From CAYJLB01 sp964370845 (GTDB lineage Bacteria > Bacillota > Clostridia > Oscillospirales > Ruminococcaceae), in NCBI GenBank assembly GCA_964370845.1, contig CAYJLB010000004.1, positions 1-64,000 of the forward strand: a DNA stretch of 64,000 bases, given 5' to 3'. Positions within the stretch are counted from its first letter, which is position 1. Every line of letters starts with the position of its first letter. Position numbers and translations under genes: made by a program. Below, piece after piece: positions 8,367 through 14,656 of this stretch. The notes under the pieces are model-generated. The model was not told the origin of the DNA, did no database searches, and worked only from the letters and a program-made list of their open reading frames with translations.

Positions 8367-9440
8367 ATGAATAAAAAAATTGCAGTTATAAAAGGTGATG
8401 GAATTGGACCTGAAATAGTTGACCAAACTATAATCGTATTAGATGAAGTTGCAGCTAAATTTGGTCACACTTTTGAATATACAGAAGTTTTAATGGGAGG
8501 AATTGCTGTAGACACTTGCGGAACTCCTTTACCTCAAGAAACTATTGATGTTTGTAAAGCTTCGGATAGTGTTTTACTTGGTGCTGTAGGCGGTACAAAG
8601 TGGGATACATTACCTGCTGAACTTCGCCCTGAAACAGGGTTACTTGGAATTAGAAAAGCTCTTGGACTTTTCACAAATATTCGTCCTTCAAAATTAATTC
8701 CGTCTTTAGCTGGGGCTTGTCCACTTAAAGATGAAATCATTGAAAAAGGTCTTGATATTCAAATTATTAGAGAGCTAATCGGTGGTGCTTATTTTGGCGA
8801 AAAGAAAACTTACACTGATGAAAATGGAAATAAAGCAGCTTCTGATTTAATGATTTATAGAGATTATGAAATTGAAAGAATTTGCCACGTTGCATTTAAA
8901 CTTGCTGAAAAGAGAAAAGGGAAACTTCACTCTGTTGATAAAGCTAATGTTTTAGATAGTTCAAGACTTTGGAGAGAGATTTTCCACAAAGTTGCTAAAG
9001 AATATCCAAACGTTGAAGCTATTGATATTTTAGTTGACAACTGTGCAATGCAACTTATTACAAATCCATCTCAATTTGATGTTATTGTAACTGAAAATTT
9101 ATTCGGCGACATACTTTCCGACGAGGCAAGTGTTTTAACTGGCTCTCTTGGAATGTTACCGTCCGCTTCACTTAGCGATGGTCCTTGTGGATTATTCGAA
9201 CCTTGTCATGGTTCAGCTCCTGATATTGCTGGACAAGATAAGGCTAACCCGCTTGCTACGATTTTGTCCGCTGCTATGATGCTACGAATTGCTTTTTCAA
9301 TGGACAAAGAAGCTGATGCTATTGAAAATGCTGTAAATAAAGTTTTAGATAAGGGTTACCGCACAAGCGATATTATGAGTGAAGGAATGACTGTAGTTAC
9401 TTGTTCAGAAATGGGTAAACTTGTAAAAGAAGCTCTATAA
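8367..9440 (+). CDS. leuB: 3-isopropylmalate dehydrogenase
   Basis: 357 residues, usual length for LeuB. It is the NAD-dependent beta-decarboxylating dehydrogenase that makes 2-oxoisocaproate, and acts on the citramalate-derived intermediate as well. Seen: GDGIGPEI at the N-terminus, then substrate arginines in ETGLLGIRKALGLFTNIRP (about 91-109). RELIGGAYFGEKK (about 135) and the metal/NAD region DNCAMQL..TENLFGDILSDEAS (about 225-250) follow. The C-terminal GSAPDIAGQDKANP (about 285) is the NAD loop. ATG follows GAAAGGAATGGCATTATA, 36 bases after leuD. It is the last gene of the operon. Confidence 0.95.
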   Translation: MNKKIAVIKGDGIGPEIVDQTIIVLDEVAAKFGHTFEYTEVLMGGIAVDTCGTPLPQETIDVCKASDSVLLGAVGGTKWDTLPAELRPETGLLGIRKALGLFTNIRPSKLIPSLAGACPLKDEIIEKGLDIQIIRELIGGAYFGEKKTYTDENGNKAASDLMIYRDYEIERICHVAFKLAEKRKGKLHSVDKANVLDSSRLWREIFHKVAKEYPNVEAIDILVDNCAMQLITNPSQFDVIVTENLFGDILSDEASVLTGSLGMLPSASLSDGPCGLFEPCHGSAPDIAGQDKANPLATILSAAMMLRIAFSMDKEADAIENAVNKVLDKGYRTSDIMSEGMTVVTCSEMGKLVKEAL

Positions 9441-9441
9441 A

Positions 9442-9549
9442 CAAGCGTGACGCTTGCCCGCGTTATTAGGTTGATTAATTGGGAAATTTGTCACCACGAG
9501 GGCAGAGATAGCTTTGGCTATTATGATGACGTGACGTTGCATCTCTATC
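9442..9549 (+). repeat. GCCCGCG-family intergenic repeat with palindromic hairpins
   Basis: It starts with CAAGCG-TGA-CGCTTG (9442-9456), a perfect 6-bp stem with a TGA loop. GCCCGCGTTATTAGGTTG and a segment ending CCACGAGGGCAGAGATAG follow, then a second, imperfect hairpin of the GATGACG-TGA-CGTTGCATC type (about 9525-9543). A close relative lies at 22265-22345 and the reverse complement of the 27038 tandem unit aligns in part. Confidence 0.6.
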
Positions 9550-9696
9550 AATGTTTTACGCTGTAAAATAGGTAAAATTTTCTATCCTCTGCTTTTCAAT
9601 AGTGAGGATTATTTATATAATGCTCACAGTACTTTTGTGTTGTGAGCAACTGTCATATATTCAAAGATATAAACAAGGAAAGGAGTTCAATATTTA

Positions 9697-11085
9697 ATGG
9701 AAAATCAAAAAAAAGGTAAGGATTTAACTATTGCCTACATCGGTGGCGGATCTATGAATTTCGGTTGGAGGTTTATAGCGGAAATGGCACAAACTCCTGA
9801 ATTATCTGGTGTAGTTCGCCTTTATGATACCGATAAAAAACTTTCAATGGCTAACGAAGTTATAGGAAATAGACTGAACGAAGAAAGCGATTGTAACTCA
9901 AATATGATTTATCTAGCAATGGATTCTATGGAAGAAACTTTGCGAGGTGCCGATTTCGTATTACTTTCTATTTCAACAGGAACTCTTACTGAAGAATTGA
10001 GCGATATTGGAATTCCACAAAAATACAGTATATATCAACCAGCGGGAAATAACACTGGTCCTGGCGGAATTATGCGTGCAATTAGAACTATTCCCGTTTA
10101 CACAGAAATCGCAAAGTTAATAGAAAAATTTTGCCCTAAAGCTTGGGTAATTTCATTAACCGAGCCTATGTCAGCTTGTTTGAAAACACTTTACACTGTT
10201 TTTCCAGCCATTAAGGCTTTTGGTTCATCAAATGATATTTTTACAACCCAAGAACTGTTTGCTGAAATAATTGCAAACTATAATGATGTTGATGACATTT
10301 CTATTCAAGATATTACTACAAACGTTGTGGGAATTAATAAATTTTCATGGATGACAAAAGTATCTTACAATGGTGATGATTGCACCCATTTATTTAACGA
10401 CTTTGTAGAACACTACATAAAAACTGGTAATGTTGGAAGAAGACGCAGAAGATTAGTTACAAGCACACATTTTGTGCAATGTGATTTATTTTTAAGATAT
10501 GGAATTATTCCCGCTTCCAACGATAGATATTTAGCGGAAAATTGTCCACCTTGGTACTTATATAATCAAAAGGTTGCTAACAATTGGAAAATACCCTACA
10601 CAACTACAAACCACATTAAAAAATTAGTTGAAGATAGAATTAATATGTGCAAACTACTTGTTAATAATGATGAAACATTACAGCCACGCTGGTCGGGTAC
10701 AGATGTAATAAACAAAATTTCCGCTTTATCGGGAAATAAAACTTTAAACACAAATATAGTTACATTAAATAAAGGGCAAATTGATAATTTACCAATAGGA
10801 AGTATTGTTGAAACCAATGCAACTTTCTCACATAACAATATTTTAACTATGCTTTCAGGTTCTGTGCCAAAACAAATTAAACCTTTAATCGAAAGACAAA
10901 TTTATAATAGCGAAAATTTGGTCGAAGCTATTATGGAGGGTAATATTGAAATGATTTTTAATGTTTTTCTAAACGACCCTATGGTAAACATAGATATTGG
11001 AAAAGCTACAAATTTATTTAGAGAAATGCTTAAATCAAATGTTGCTCACATACCAAAATTAAAGAAAGAGATTTCAGCATTATGA
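9697..11085 (+). CDS. GH4-like (LplD-type) NAD-binding protein with altered metal site
   Basis: 462 residues. The fold signature is glycoside hydrolase family 4: N-terminal NAD-binding IAYIGGGSMNFGWRF (13-27), GPGGIMRAIRTIP (about 125), TEPMSACLKTLY (about 157) and a C-terminal helical domain. GH4 enzymes use NAD and a divalent metal held by Cys and His. In LplD-like relatives the metal loop reads GCCHE and a second ligand lies in GINHF. Here these read GSSND (176-180) and GINKF (212-216), so Cys, His and the second His are all replaced. Loss or change of activity is inferred. ATG follows AAAGGAG. The stop overlaps the next start (ATGA), so the lipoprotein gene is translationally coupled. Confidence 0.75.
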   Translation: MENQKKGKDLTIAYIGGGSMNFGWRFIAEMAQTPELSGVVRLYDTDKKLSMANEVIGNRLNEESDCNSNMIYLAMDSMEETLRGADFVLLSISTGTLTEELSDIGIPQKYSIYQPAGNNTGPGGIMRAIRTIPVYTEIAKLIEKFCPKAWVISLTEPMSACLKTLYTVFPAIKAFGSSNDIFTTQELFAEIIANYNDVDDISIQDITTNVVGINKFSWMTKVSYNGDDCTHLFNDFVEHYIKTGNVGRRRRRLVTSTHFVQCDLFLRYGIIPASNDRYLAENCPPWYLYNQKVANNWKIPYTTTNHIKKLVEDRINMCKLLVNNDETLQPRWSGTDVINKISALSGNKTLNTNIVTLNKGQIDNLPIGSIVETNATFSHNNILTMLSGSVPKQIKPLIERQIYNSENLVEAIMEGNIEMIFNVFLNDPMVNIDIGKATNLFREMLKSNVAHIPKLKKEISAL

Positions 11086-11960
11086 TTAAATTAATTCTTT
11101 GCGCTATAATTTTACTAACTTTTTCAGCTTGCAATTTGGAAATAATAAATGAGCAAGAACCAGATTTGACTAAAGAAAATGAAACAACTGCAACAATTTC
11201 TACTACAAAAACTGAAGAACCTGCTACATTTACAACTCCCGAAACAACAATGCTAGTTATCCCGTCTATGGTTGAAGAAACTACTATAAACGAAACAACT
11301 GAAAGTTATTTAGAAATTGAAGAAAGCACTGAAACTACTATTGAAACAACAGAAGCTACTACAATTAAAGAAACTGAATTTATACCTATTCAAGAGCCAA
11401 TTTATGGTGAATTTTATGATGATGTTGATTTAATTACTGCCGCTTTGTTATCAAATGATGTTTCCTTGCTTTCAAATGAAAAGGATATTTTTGTCTATAC
11501 TGAAGTTATAAGAATTTCTAATGAACTTGGAATTACAAATTCATCTGACTTTGATAAAATTAAAGCTGTTCACGATTATATTATAGAAAATGGAACATAT
11601 GACCCTGACGCATTGGACGAGAGAGCGGAAGTTTCCCCTGACTCCTCCACTGCTTATGGAATGCTTTCAAATGGAAAAGGAATTTGTCTTGGGTACACTA
11701 AAACTTTCCAAATTTTTATGAATTACCTTGGTGTAGAATGTATTATTGTAAAAGGTAGTGCAAATGACGGAGAAGACCACGCATGGAATATGCTAAAATT
11801 AGATGACGTTTGGTATCATATTGACGTTACTTGGGGCGACCCTGTTCCTGATAGAGGTGGAGTTTCTTATAATTATTTCTTGAAAAATGATAATTATATG
11901 GAAATAACTTCCCACGTTTGGGATTTAATCAACAGTCCTAGGGCTGAAATAAACTATTAA
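11082..11960 (+). CDS. transglutaminase-like lipoprotein
   Basis: 292 residues. A signal peptide with lipobox (LLTFSAC, Cys17) predicts a lipid-anchored surface protein. Residues 18-105 are a Thr/Glu-rich low-complexity linker. Residues about 115-290 are a transglutaminase-like cysteine-peptidase fold, with Cys in GKGICLGYT (about 201), His in GEDHAWNML (about 227) and Asp in WYHIDVTWGDP (about 241) forming the expected Cys-His-Asp triad. It overlaps the GH4-like gene by four bases. A second protein with the same architecture is encoded at 42081-43526. The substrate is unknown; cell-wall or surface-protein processing is the usual guess. Confidence 0.85.
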   Translation: MIKLILCAIILLTFSACNLEIINEQEPDLTKENETTATISTTKTEEPATFTTPETTMLVIPSMVEETTINETTESYLEIEESTETTIETTEATTIKETEFIPIQEPIYGEFYDDVDLITAALLSNDVSLLSNEKDIFVYTEVIRISNELGITNSSDFDKIKAVHDYIIENGTYDPDALDERAEVSPDSSTAYGMLSNGKGICLGYTKTFQIFMNYLGVECIIVKGSANDGEDHAWNMLKLDDVWYHIDVTWGDPVPDRGGVSYNYFLKNDNYMEITSHVWDLINSPRAEINY

Positions 11961-11982
11961 AAATAAGCAAAGGAATGATATT

Positions 11983-13008
11983 TTGAAAATTAAGGTTATA
12001 TTTACCGGTGGAACAATTTCCTCTAAACCCTCACAAAGTGGCATTTCCACCCATAATAATGACGGTGTTAAAATGGAACTAATTGAAAATTACAGAAAAA
12101 ATTCCTTTGATGATAAAACTGAATTCATAATTTCACAACCTTTAAATATTCTAAGTGAAAATATGAATATTTCTGGCTTAAACAAAATTATTACTGAATT
12201 AAAGGCAACAGATTTTTCTGAGTTTGACGGAATAATAATTACCCATGGTACGGATACTCAAGGATTTACTGCTCCTATTATTGCAAAATTGCTTTGTGGG
12301 ATAAAAATCCCTGTGGTGTTTGTTTCTGCAAATTACACTTTGTCCGAAGAAAAGAGCAATGGGAACACCAATTTCTTACACGCTGTAAAATTTATTAAAT
12401 TGAAAAAATACAACGGTGTTTTCGTTTCTTATAAAAATGATAATGAAGAAGTAAAAATCCACTATGGAGAAAGAATTCGCCAATGTGAAACTTTAACTGA
12501 TAAATTTTTATCTGGAAATGACAAATTTTTCGGCAGTTTTAAGAGCGAGGATTTTATTGAAAATTGTCCTTATCACAAAGAAGACAACAATGATTTGTTA
12601 ATTAATAAAATTAGCGAGCTTAATCCTTGTGTATTGCTTTTAAGTGGGCACACTGGTTTTGATTATAGCAATATTACTCCTAACGAGAAAATCATGGCTA
12701 TTTTGCATTCTTTATATCACGGTGGAACTGCTTCTACCGAAAATGCTTTTAATGAAAATACCTCTGTTTTAGATTTTGCTAAAGAATGTACTAAAAATAA
12801 TATTGAAACTTTTATTGCGCCAATTAAATCTGATATTGATAATTATGCAAGCACGAAAATTATGTTATCTGCAAAGATTTCCCCTTTATATGATATTACG
12901 TTAGAATGTGCTTATGGGAAATTATTAGTCGCTTTTAGCACTAGTGATTTAGCACTTAGACAGTTAATTATTAACACTACCTCAAAAAGAGAAAATGTGA
13001 ATTTTTAG
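11983..13008 (+). CDS. asparaginase/glutaminase family protein
   Basis: 341 residues, about the length of L-asparaginases, which hydrolyse asparagine to aspartate and ammonia. Seen: the nucleophile loop FTGGTISS (7-14), the second catalytic Thr-Asp in IITHGTDTQ (about 86-93), and a Lys in TDKFLSGNDKF that fits the family's K-x-x-S-x(4)-F position. No signal peptide is present, so it is probably cytosolic. It starts at TTG with AAAGGAATGATAT upstream, 22 bases after the lipoprotein gene. The sequence is divergent from the common AnsA/AnsB types, so the exact amide substrate is uncertain. Confidence 0.8.
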   Translation: MKIKVIFTGGTISSKPSQSGISTHNNDGVKMELIENYRKNSFDDKTEFIISQPLNILSENMNISGLNKIITELKATDFSEFDGIIITHGTDTQGFTAPIIAKLLCGIKIPVVFVSANYTLSEEKSNGNTNFLHAVKFIKLKKYNGVFVSYKNDNEEVKIHYGERIRQCETLTDKFLSGNDKFFGSFKSEDFIENCPYHKEDNNDLLINKISELNPCVLLLSGHTGFDYSNITPNEKIMAILHSLYHGGTASTENAFNENTSVLDFAKECTKNNIETFIAPIKSDIDNYASTKIMLSAKISPLYDITLECAYGKLLVAFSTSDLALRQLIINTTSKRENVNF

Positions 13009-13055
13009 GAATATAGAAGGGATTATTCCCTTTCTATATTTCTATACTTTTATTT

Positions 13056-13132
13056 GTGCCTGTAGCTCAGCTGGATAGAGTGTCAGACTCCGACTCTGAA
13101 GGTCGTGCGTTCGAACCGCATCAGGCATACCA
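13056..13132 (+). tRNA. tRNA-Arg (CCG)
   Basis: Cloverleaf with acceptor GTGCCTG/CAGGCAT, D-arm TAGCTCAGCTGGATAGAG, anticodon loop CTCCGAC (anticodon CCG), T-loop GTTCGAACC and encoded CCA. A palindromic hairpin begins on the very next base. Confidence 0.93.
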
Positions 13133-13147
13133 GCAACGTGACGTTGC
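13133..13147 (+). repeat. GCAACG-TGA-CGTTGC palindrome abutting the tRNA 3' end
   Basis: A perfect 6-bp inverted repeat with a TGA loop. An identical 15-mer lies at 22265-22279, with variants at 9442-9456 and about 9525-9543. GCCCGCG follows 40 bases downstream, as in the other members of the family. Confidence 0.7.
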
Positions 13148-13154
13148 ATCTAAT

Positions 13155-13188
13155 TCACGCCTTAAGTTTTTCTTAGGGCGTGATTTTT
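13155..13188 (+). terminator. intrinsic terminator of tRNA-Arg
   Basis: TCACGCCTTAAG pairs with CTTAGGGCGTGA around a TTTTT loop and is followed by TTTTT. Confidence 0.75.
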
Positions 13189-13231
13189 GCCCGCGTCTAA
13201 GTAAGTCTTTTATCGCCAATCACACAAAAAC

Positions 13232-13265
13232 AACTCCAAGCCTTTTTGGCTCGGAGTTATTTTTT
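13232..13265. terminator. intrinsic terminator, probably bidirectional
   Basis: AACTCCAAGCC pairs with GGCTCGGAGTT around TTTTT. It is followed by ATTTTTT on plus and by a T-rich stretch on minus, where it would end the 41-aa ORF transcript. Confidence 0.7.
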
Positions 13266-13299
13266 ATTGCTCGTTGATATACATTTCTTCTGTTTTAAT

Positions 13300-13425
13300 T
13301 TATGCTTTTTTAAGTATGTTTTCTACACTAAGAACCTCTTCTGAAACAACTTCGTATTTTTGCAGTTCATCTAAAGCCTCGGTAATAGAATTAAATAAGC
13401 ATAAATACATTTTTTTATAGTCCAT
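13300..13425 (-). CDS. small ORF, 41 aa, divergent from RHH gene
   Basis: Translation begins MDYKKMYLCLFNSITEALDE and ends ENILKKA. The start is supported by AGAGGTG eight bases upstream of the ATG. It is a single predicted acidic helical peptide with no membrane segment or signal. It is transcribed divergently from the RHH gene across a 105-base region with overlapping promoters and palindromes, and a terminator lies 35 bases past its stop. The arrangement of a tiny protein opposite a ribbon-helix-helix protein resembles small regulatory or toxin-antitoxin-like pairs, but no function can be assigned from sequence. Confidence 0.55.
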   Translation of the reverse strand: MDYKKMYLCLFNSITEALDELQKYEVVSEEVLSVENILKKA

Positions 13426-13445
13426 AATAATTTCACCTCTTTTAT

Positions 13446-13512
13446 ATGAATTTCAAATTGTATGACATATTGCAATCTATATAAATTGTACAATATAGCA
13501 TACAATATTGTC
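13446..13512. promoter_or_regulatory. divergent promoter/operator region of small ORF and RHH gene
   Basis: The stretch holds the palindrome ATTGTACAAT and TTGTA-N10-TACAA, and a related TTGTA...TGCAA pair. On the minus strand TTGACA and TACAAT lie 18 bases apart with the -35 touching the RHH ribosome binding site. On the plus strand TTGTAT and TATAAA are about 16 apart. Repression of both directions by the RHH protein is a reasonable inference. Confidence 0.45.
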
Positions 13513-13530
13513 AAGAGGAGGTGTTACTGT

Positions 13531-13710
13531 ATGAATAATTTTATTCCAAAGCCCTATAAGAAAGAACCTATTACAATACGAATTGATGTGGATAGATTAG
13601 AAGAAATAGATTTACGCTGTGCTCAGTACGGCACAAACCGAAGTGAATTTATTAATAGGTGTATTGAGTTTGCCATTGAGAATATGCCTAGCAACTCAAG
13701 TGATGAGTAA
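13531..13710 (+). CDS. ribbon-helix-helix (CopG/Arc-type) DNA-binding protein
   Basis: 59 residues from the ATG that follows AGAGGAGGTG by eight bases; a frame extension to 13462 has no ribosome binding site and covers the promoter. Residues 12-50 fit the RHH fold: a beta strand EPITIRIDVD, helix RLEEIDLRCAQYG, then the turn TNRSEFINRCIEFAIEN typical of CopG/MetJ-like repressors. It likely dimerises and binds the palindromes upstream, shared with the divergent 41-aa ORF. No toxin family is recognisable next to it. It is followed directly by the structured repeat. Confidence 0.8.
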   Translation: MNNFIPKPYKKEPITIRIDVDRLEEIDLRCAQYGTNRSEFINRCIEFAIENMPSNSSDE

Positions 13711-13836
13711 AGTTTGAAAAATAAGATTTTTCAAACCGCAGTTTTGTACTTTTCGGCGTAGCCTCAATTTTGTCGCCTTAAAAACTAGAAGCGACCAAAC
13801 CGCCCAAAACGTGCAGAAAGGAATGGTCATAACTAT
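13711..13836 (+). repeat. structured intergenic repeat, copy 2
   Basis: It begins right after the RHH stop with AGTTTGAAAAATAAGATTTT, matching copy 1 at 7718. It has an outer GTTTTG/CAAAAC pair and an inner GGCG/CGCC pair, the reverse of CGCC/GGCG in copy 1. It also ends in AGAAAGGAATGGTCATAA, but no gene follows; the next ATG leads to a stop after three codons inside a terminator. Confidence 0.55.
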
Positions 13837-13880
13837 GAAAGTGTGATGAAACTAAGCAGTGTTTCATCACACTTTCTTTA
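13837..13880 (+). terminator. strong hairpin terminator of the GTTTCATCACAC family
   Basis: A perfect 16-bp stem GAAAGTGTGATGAAAC/GTTTCATCACACTTTC with an eight-base loop, followed by TTTATT. Confidence 0.7.
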
Positions 13881-13948
13881 TTCCCACACTCTGTTATTAA
13901 AACAAAAACAGCTATTGTAATAATTTGTCGAAATATTTGTTTTTTCTA

Positions 13949-13977
13949 TTGACAAATAAAAAAGGCTGTGCTATAAT
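13949..13977 (+). promoter_or_regulatory. sigma-A promoter of the lexA-like operon
   Basis: TTGACA at 13949-13954 and TATAAT at 13972-13977 with 17-base spacing, 63 bases before the TTG start. Confidence 0.85.
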
Positions 13978-13988
13978 AAACCTAAACC

Positions 13989-14001
13989 GAACAACTTGTT
14001 C
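13989..14001. promoter_or_regulatory. putative LexA operator GAACAACTTGTTC
   Basis: A perfect 6-bp inverted repeat GAACAA-C-TTGTTC, preceded by C to give CGAAC...GTTC, lies just after the expected transcription start. It resembles the Firmicutes SOS box CGAAC-N4-GTTCG but with a one-base longer centre. Position suggests autoregulation by the LexA-like protein. Confidence 0.55.
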
Positions 14002-14040
14002 TGCTTAGAGAATTTAGTTTATTTTAGAAAGGATTATGTT

Positions 14041-14634
14041 TTGAGAAAAAAAGATACCTCTATAATGGATAATATTTGTAAATATATTGATGATTATTTT
14101 TTTGATTATCACACCTCTCCCTCTATTGGGAAAATTGCGAAAGAAATCGGAATGGCTCGTAGTAGTATTCATCGCTATTTGCTTGAAATGAATGAAATAG
14201 GAATGATTTATTATGACGGAAAAACCCTGCAAACTGACAGTATTGGGAAATACAATGTTGAACTATCAAGAGCGGACGTTGTAGGTTGGGTTTCTTGCGG
14301 TGAACCTTTATTGTCGGAGGAAAATATTTTAGAAAGCATTCCCTTACCAACTTCCCTTTTCGGAAGTGGTGAGTTATATATATTGAAGGCTTCTGGCGAA
14401 TCAATGATTGAAGCTGGCATTGACCACGGAGATTTAGTTGTTGTCGAAAAGCAAATTACAGCACGAAATGGTGATATTGTAGTCGCTCTTGTTGACAACG
14501 AAAACACTTTAAAACGATTATTCAAAGAAAACGGAAAAGTAATTTTGCACCCTGAAAACAAAGACCTTGAAGATATTATTGTTGAGAGCTGTGAAATTCA
14601 AGGCGTAGCGAGATTTGTTATAAAAGCTCTATAA
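14041..14634 (+). CDS. LexA-like S24-family repressor
   Basis: 197 residues from TTG 14041, which lies 7 bases after GAAAGGA; the longer frame to 13996 overlaps the operator. Residues 20-55 form a winged helix-turn-helix (SPSIGKIAKEIGMARSSIHR). The C-terminal half is an S24 self-cleaving peptidase: scissile bond Cys86-Gly87 in VSCGEP, catalytic Ser121 in SGESM and Lys158 in NTLKRL. Self-cleavage on RecA-ssDNA would derepress targets. A Cys-Gly cleavage site replaces the usual Ala-Gly. It is followed 22 bases later by an ImmA/IrrE-like gene, and its own promoter carries a palindromic operator. It may be the chromosomal LexA or an element-borne homologue; the symbol is withheld. Confidence 0.85.
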   Translation: MRKKDTSIMDNICKYIDDYFFDYHTSPSIGKIAKEIGMARSSIHRYLLEMNEIGMIYYDGKTLQTDSIGKYNVELSRADVVGWVSCGEPLLSEENILESIPLPTSLFGSGELYILKASGESMIEAGIDHGDLVVVEKQITARNGDIVVALVDNENTLKRLFKENGKVILHPENKDLEDIIVESCEIQGVARFVIKAL

Positions 14635-14656
14635 AATATGAAAGGATAGGATTATA

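Noticed and set aside
13056..13277. 73-codon plus-strand frame over tRNA-Arg
   Set aside because: It coincides with the tRNA cloverleaf, a palindrome and two terminators, and has no ribosome binding site.
14014..14561. Three minus-strand frames opposite the LexA-like gene
   Set aside because: The plus frame has complete HTH and S24 motifs with promoter and start signals; the antisense frames show none.
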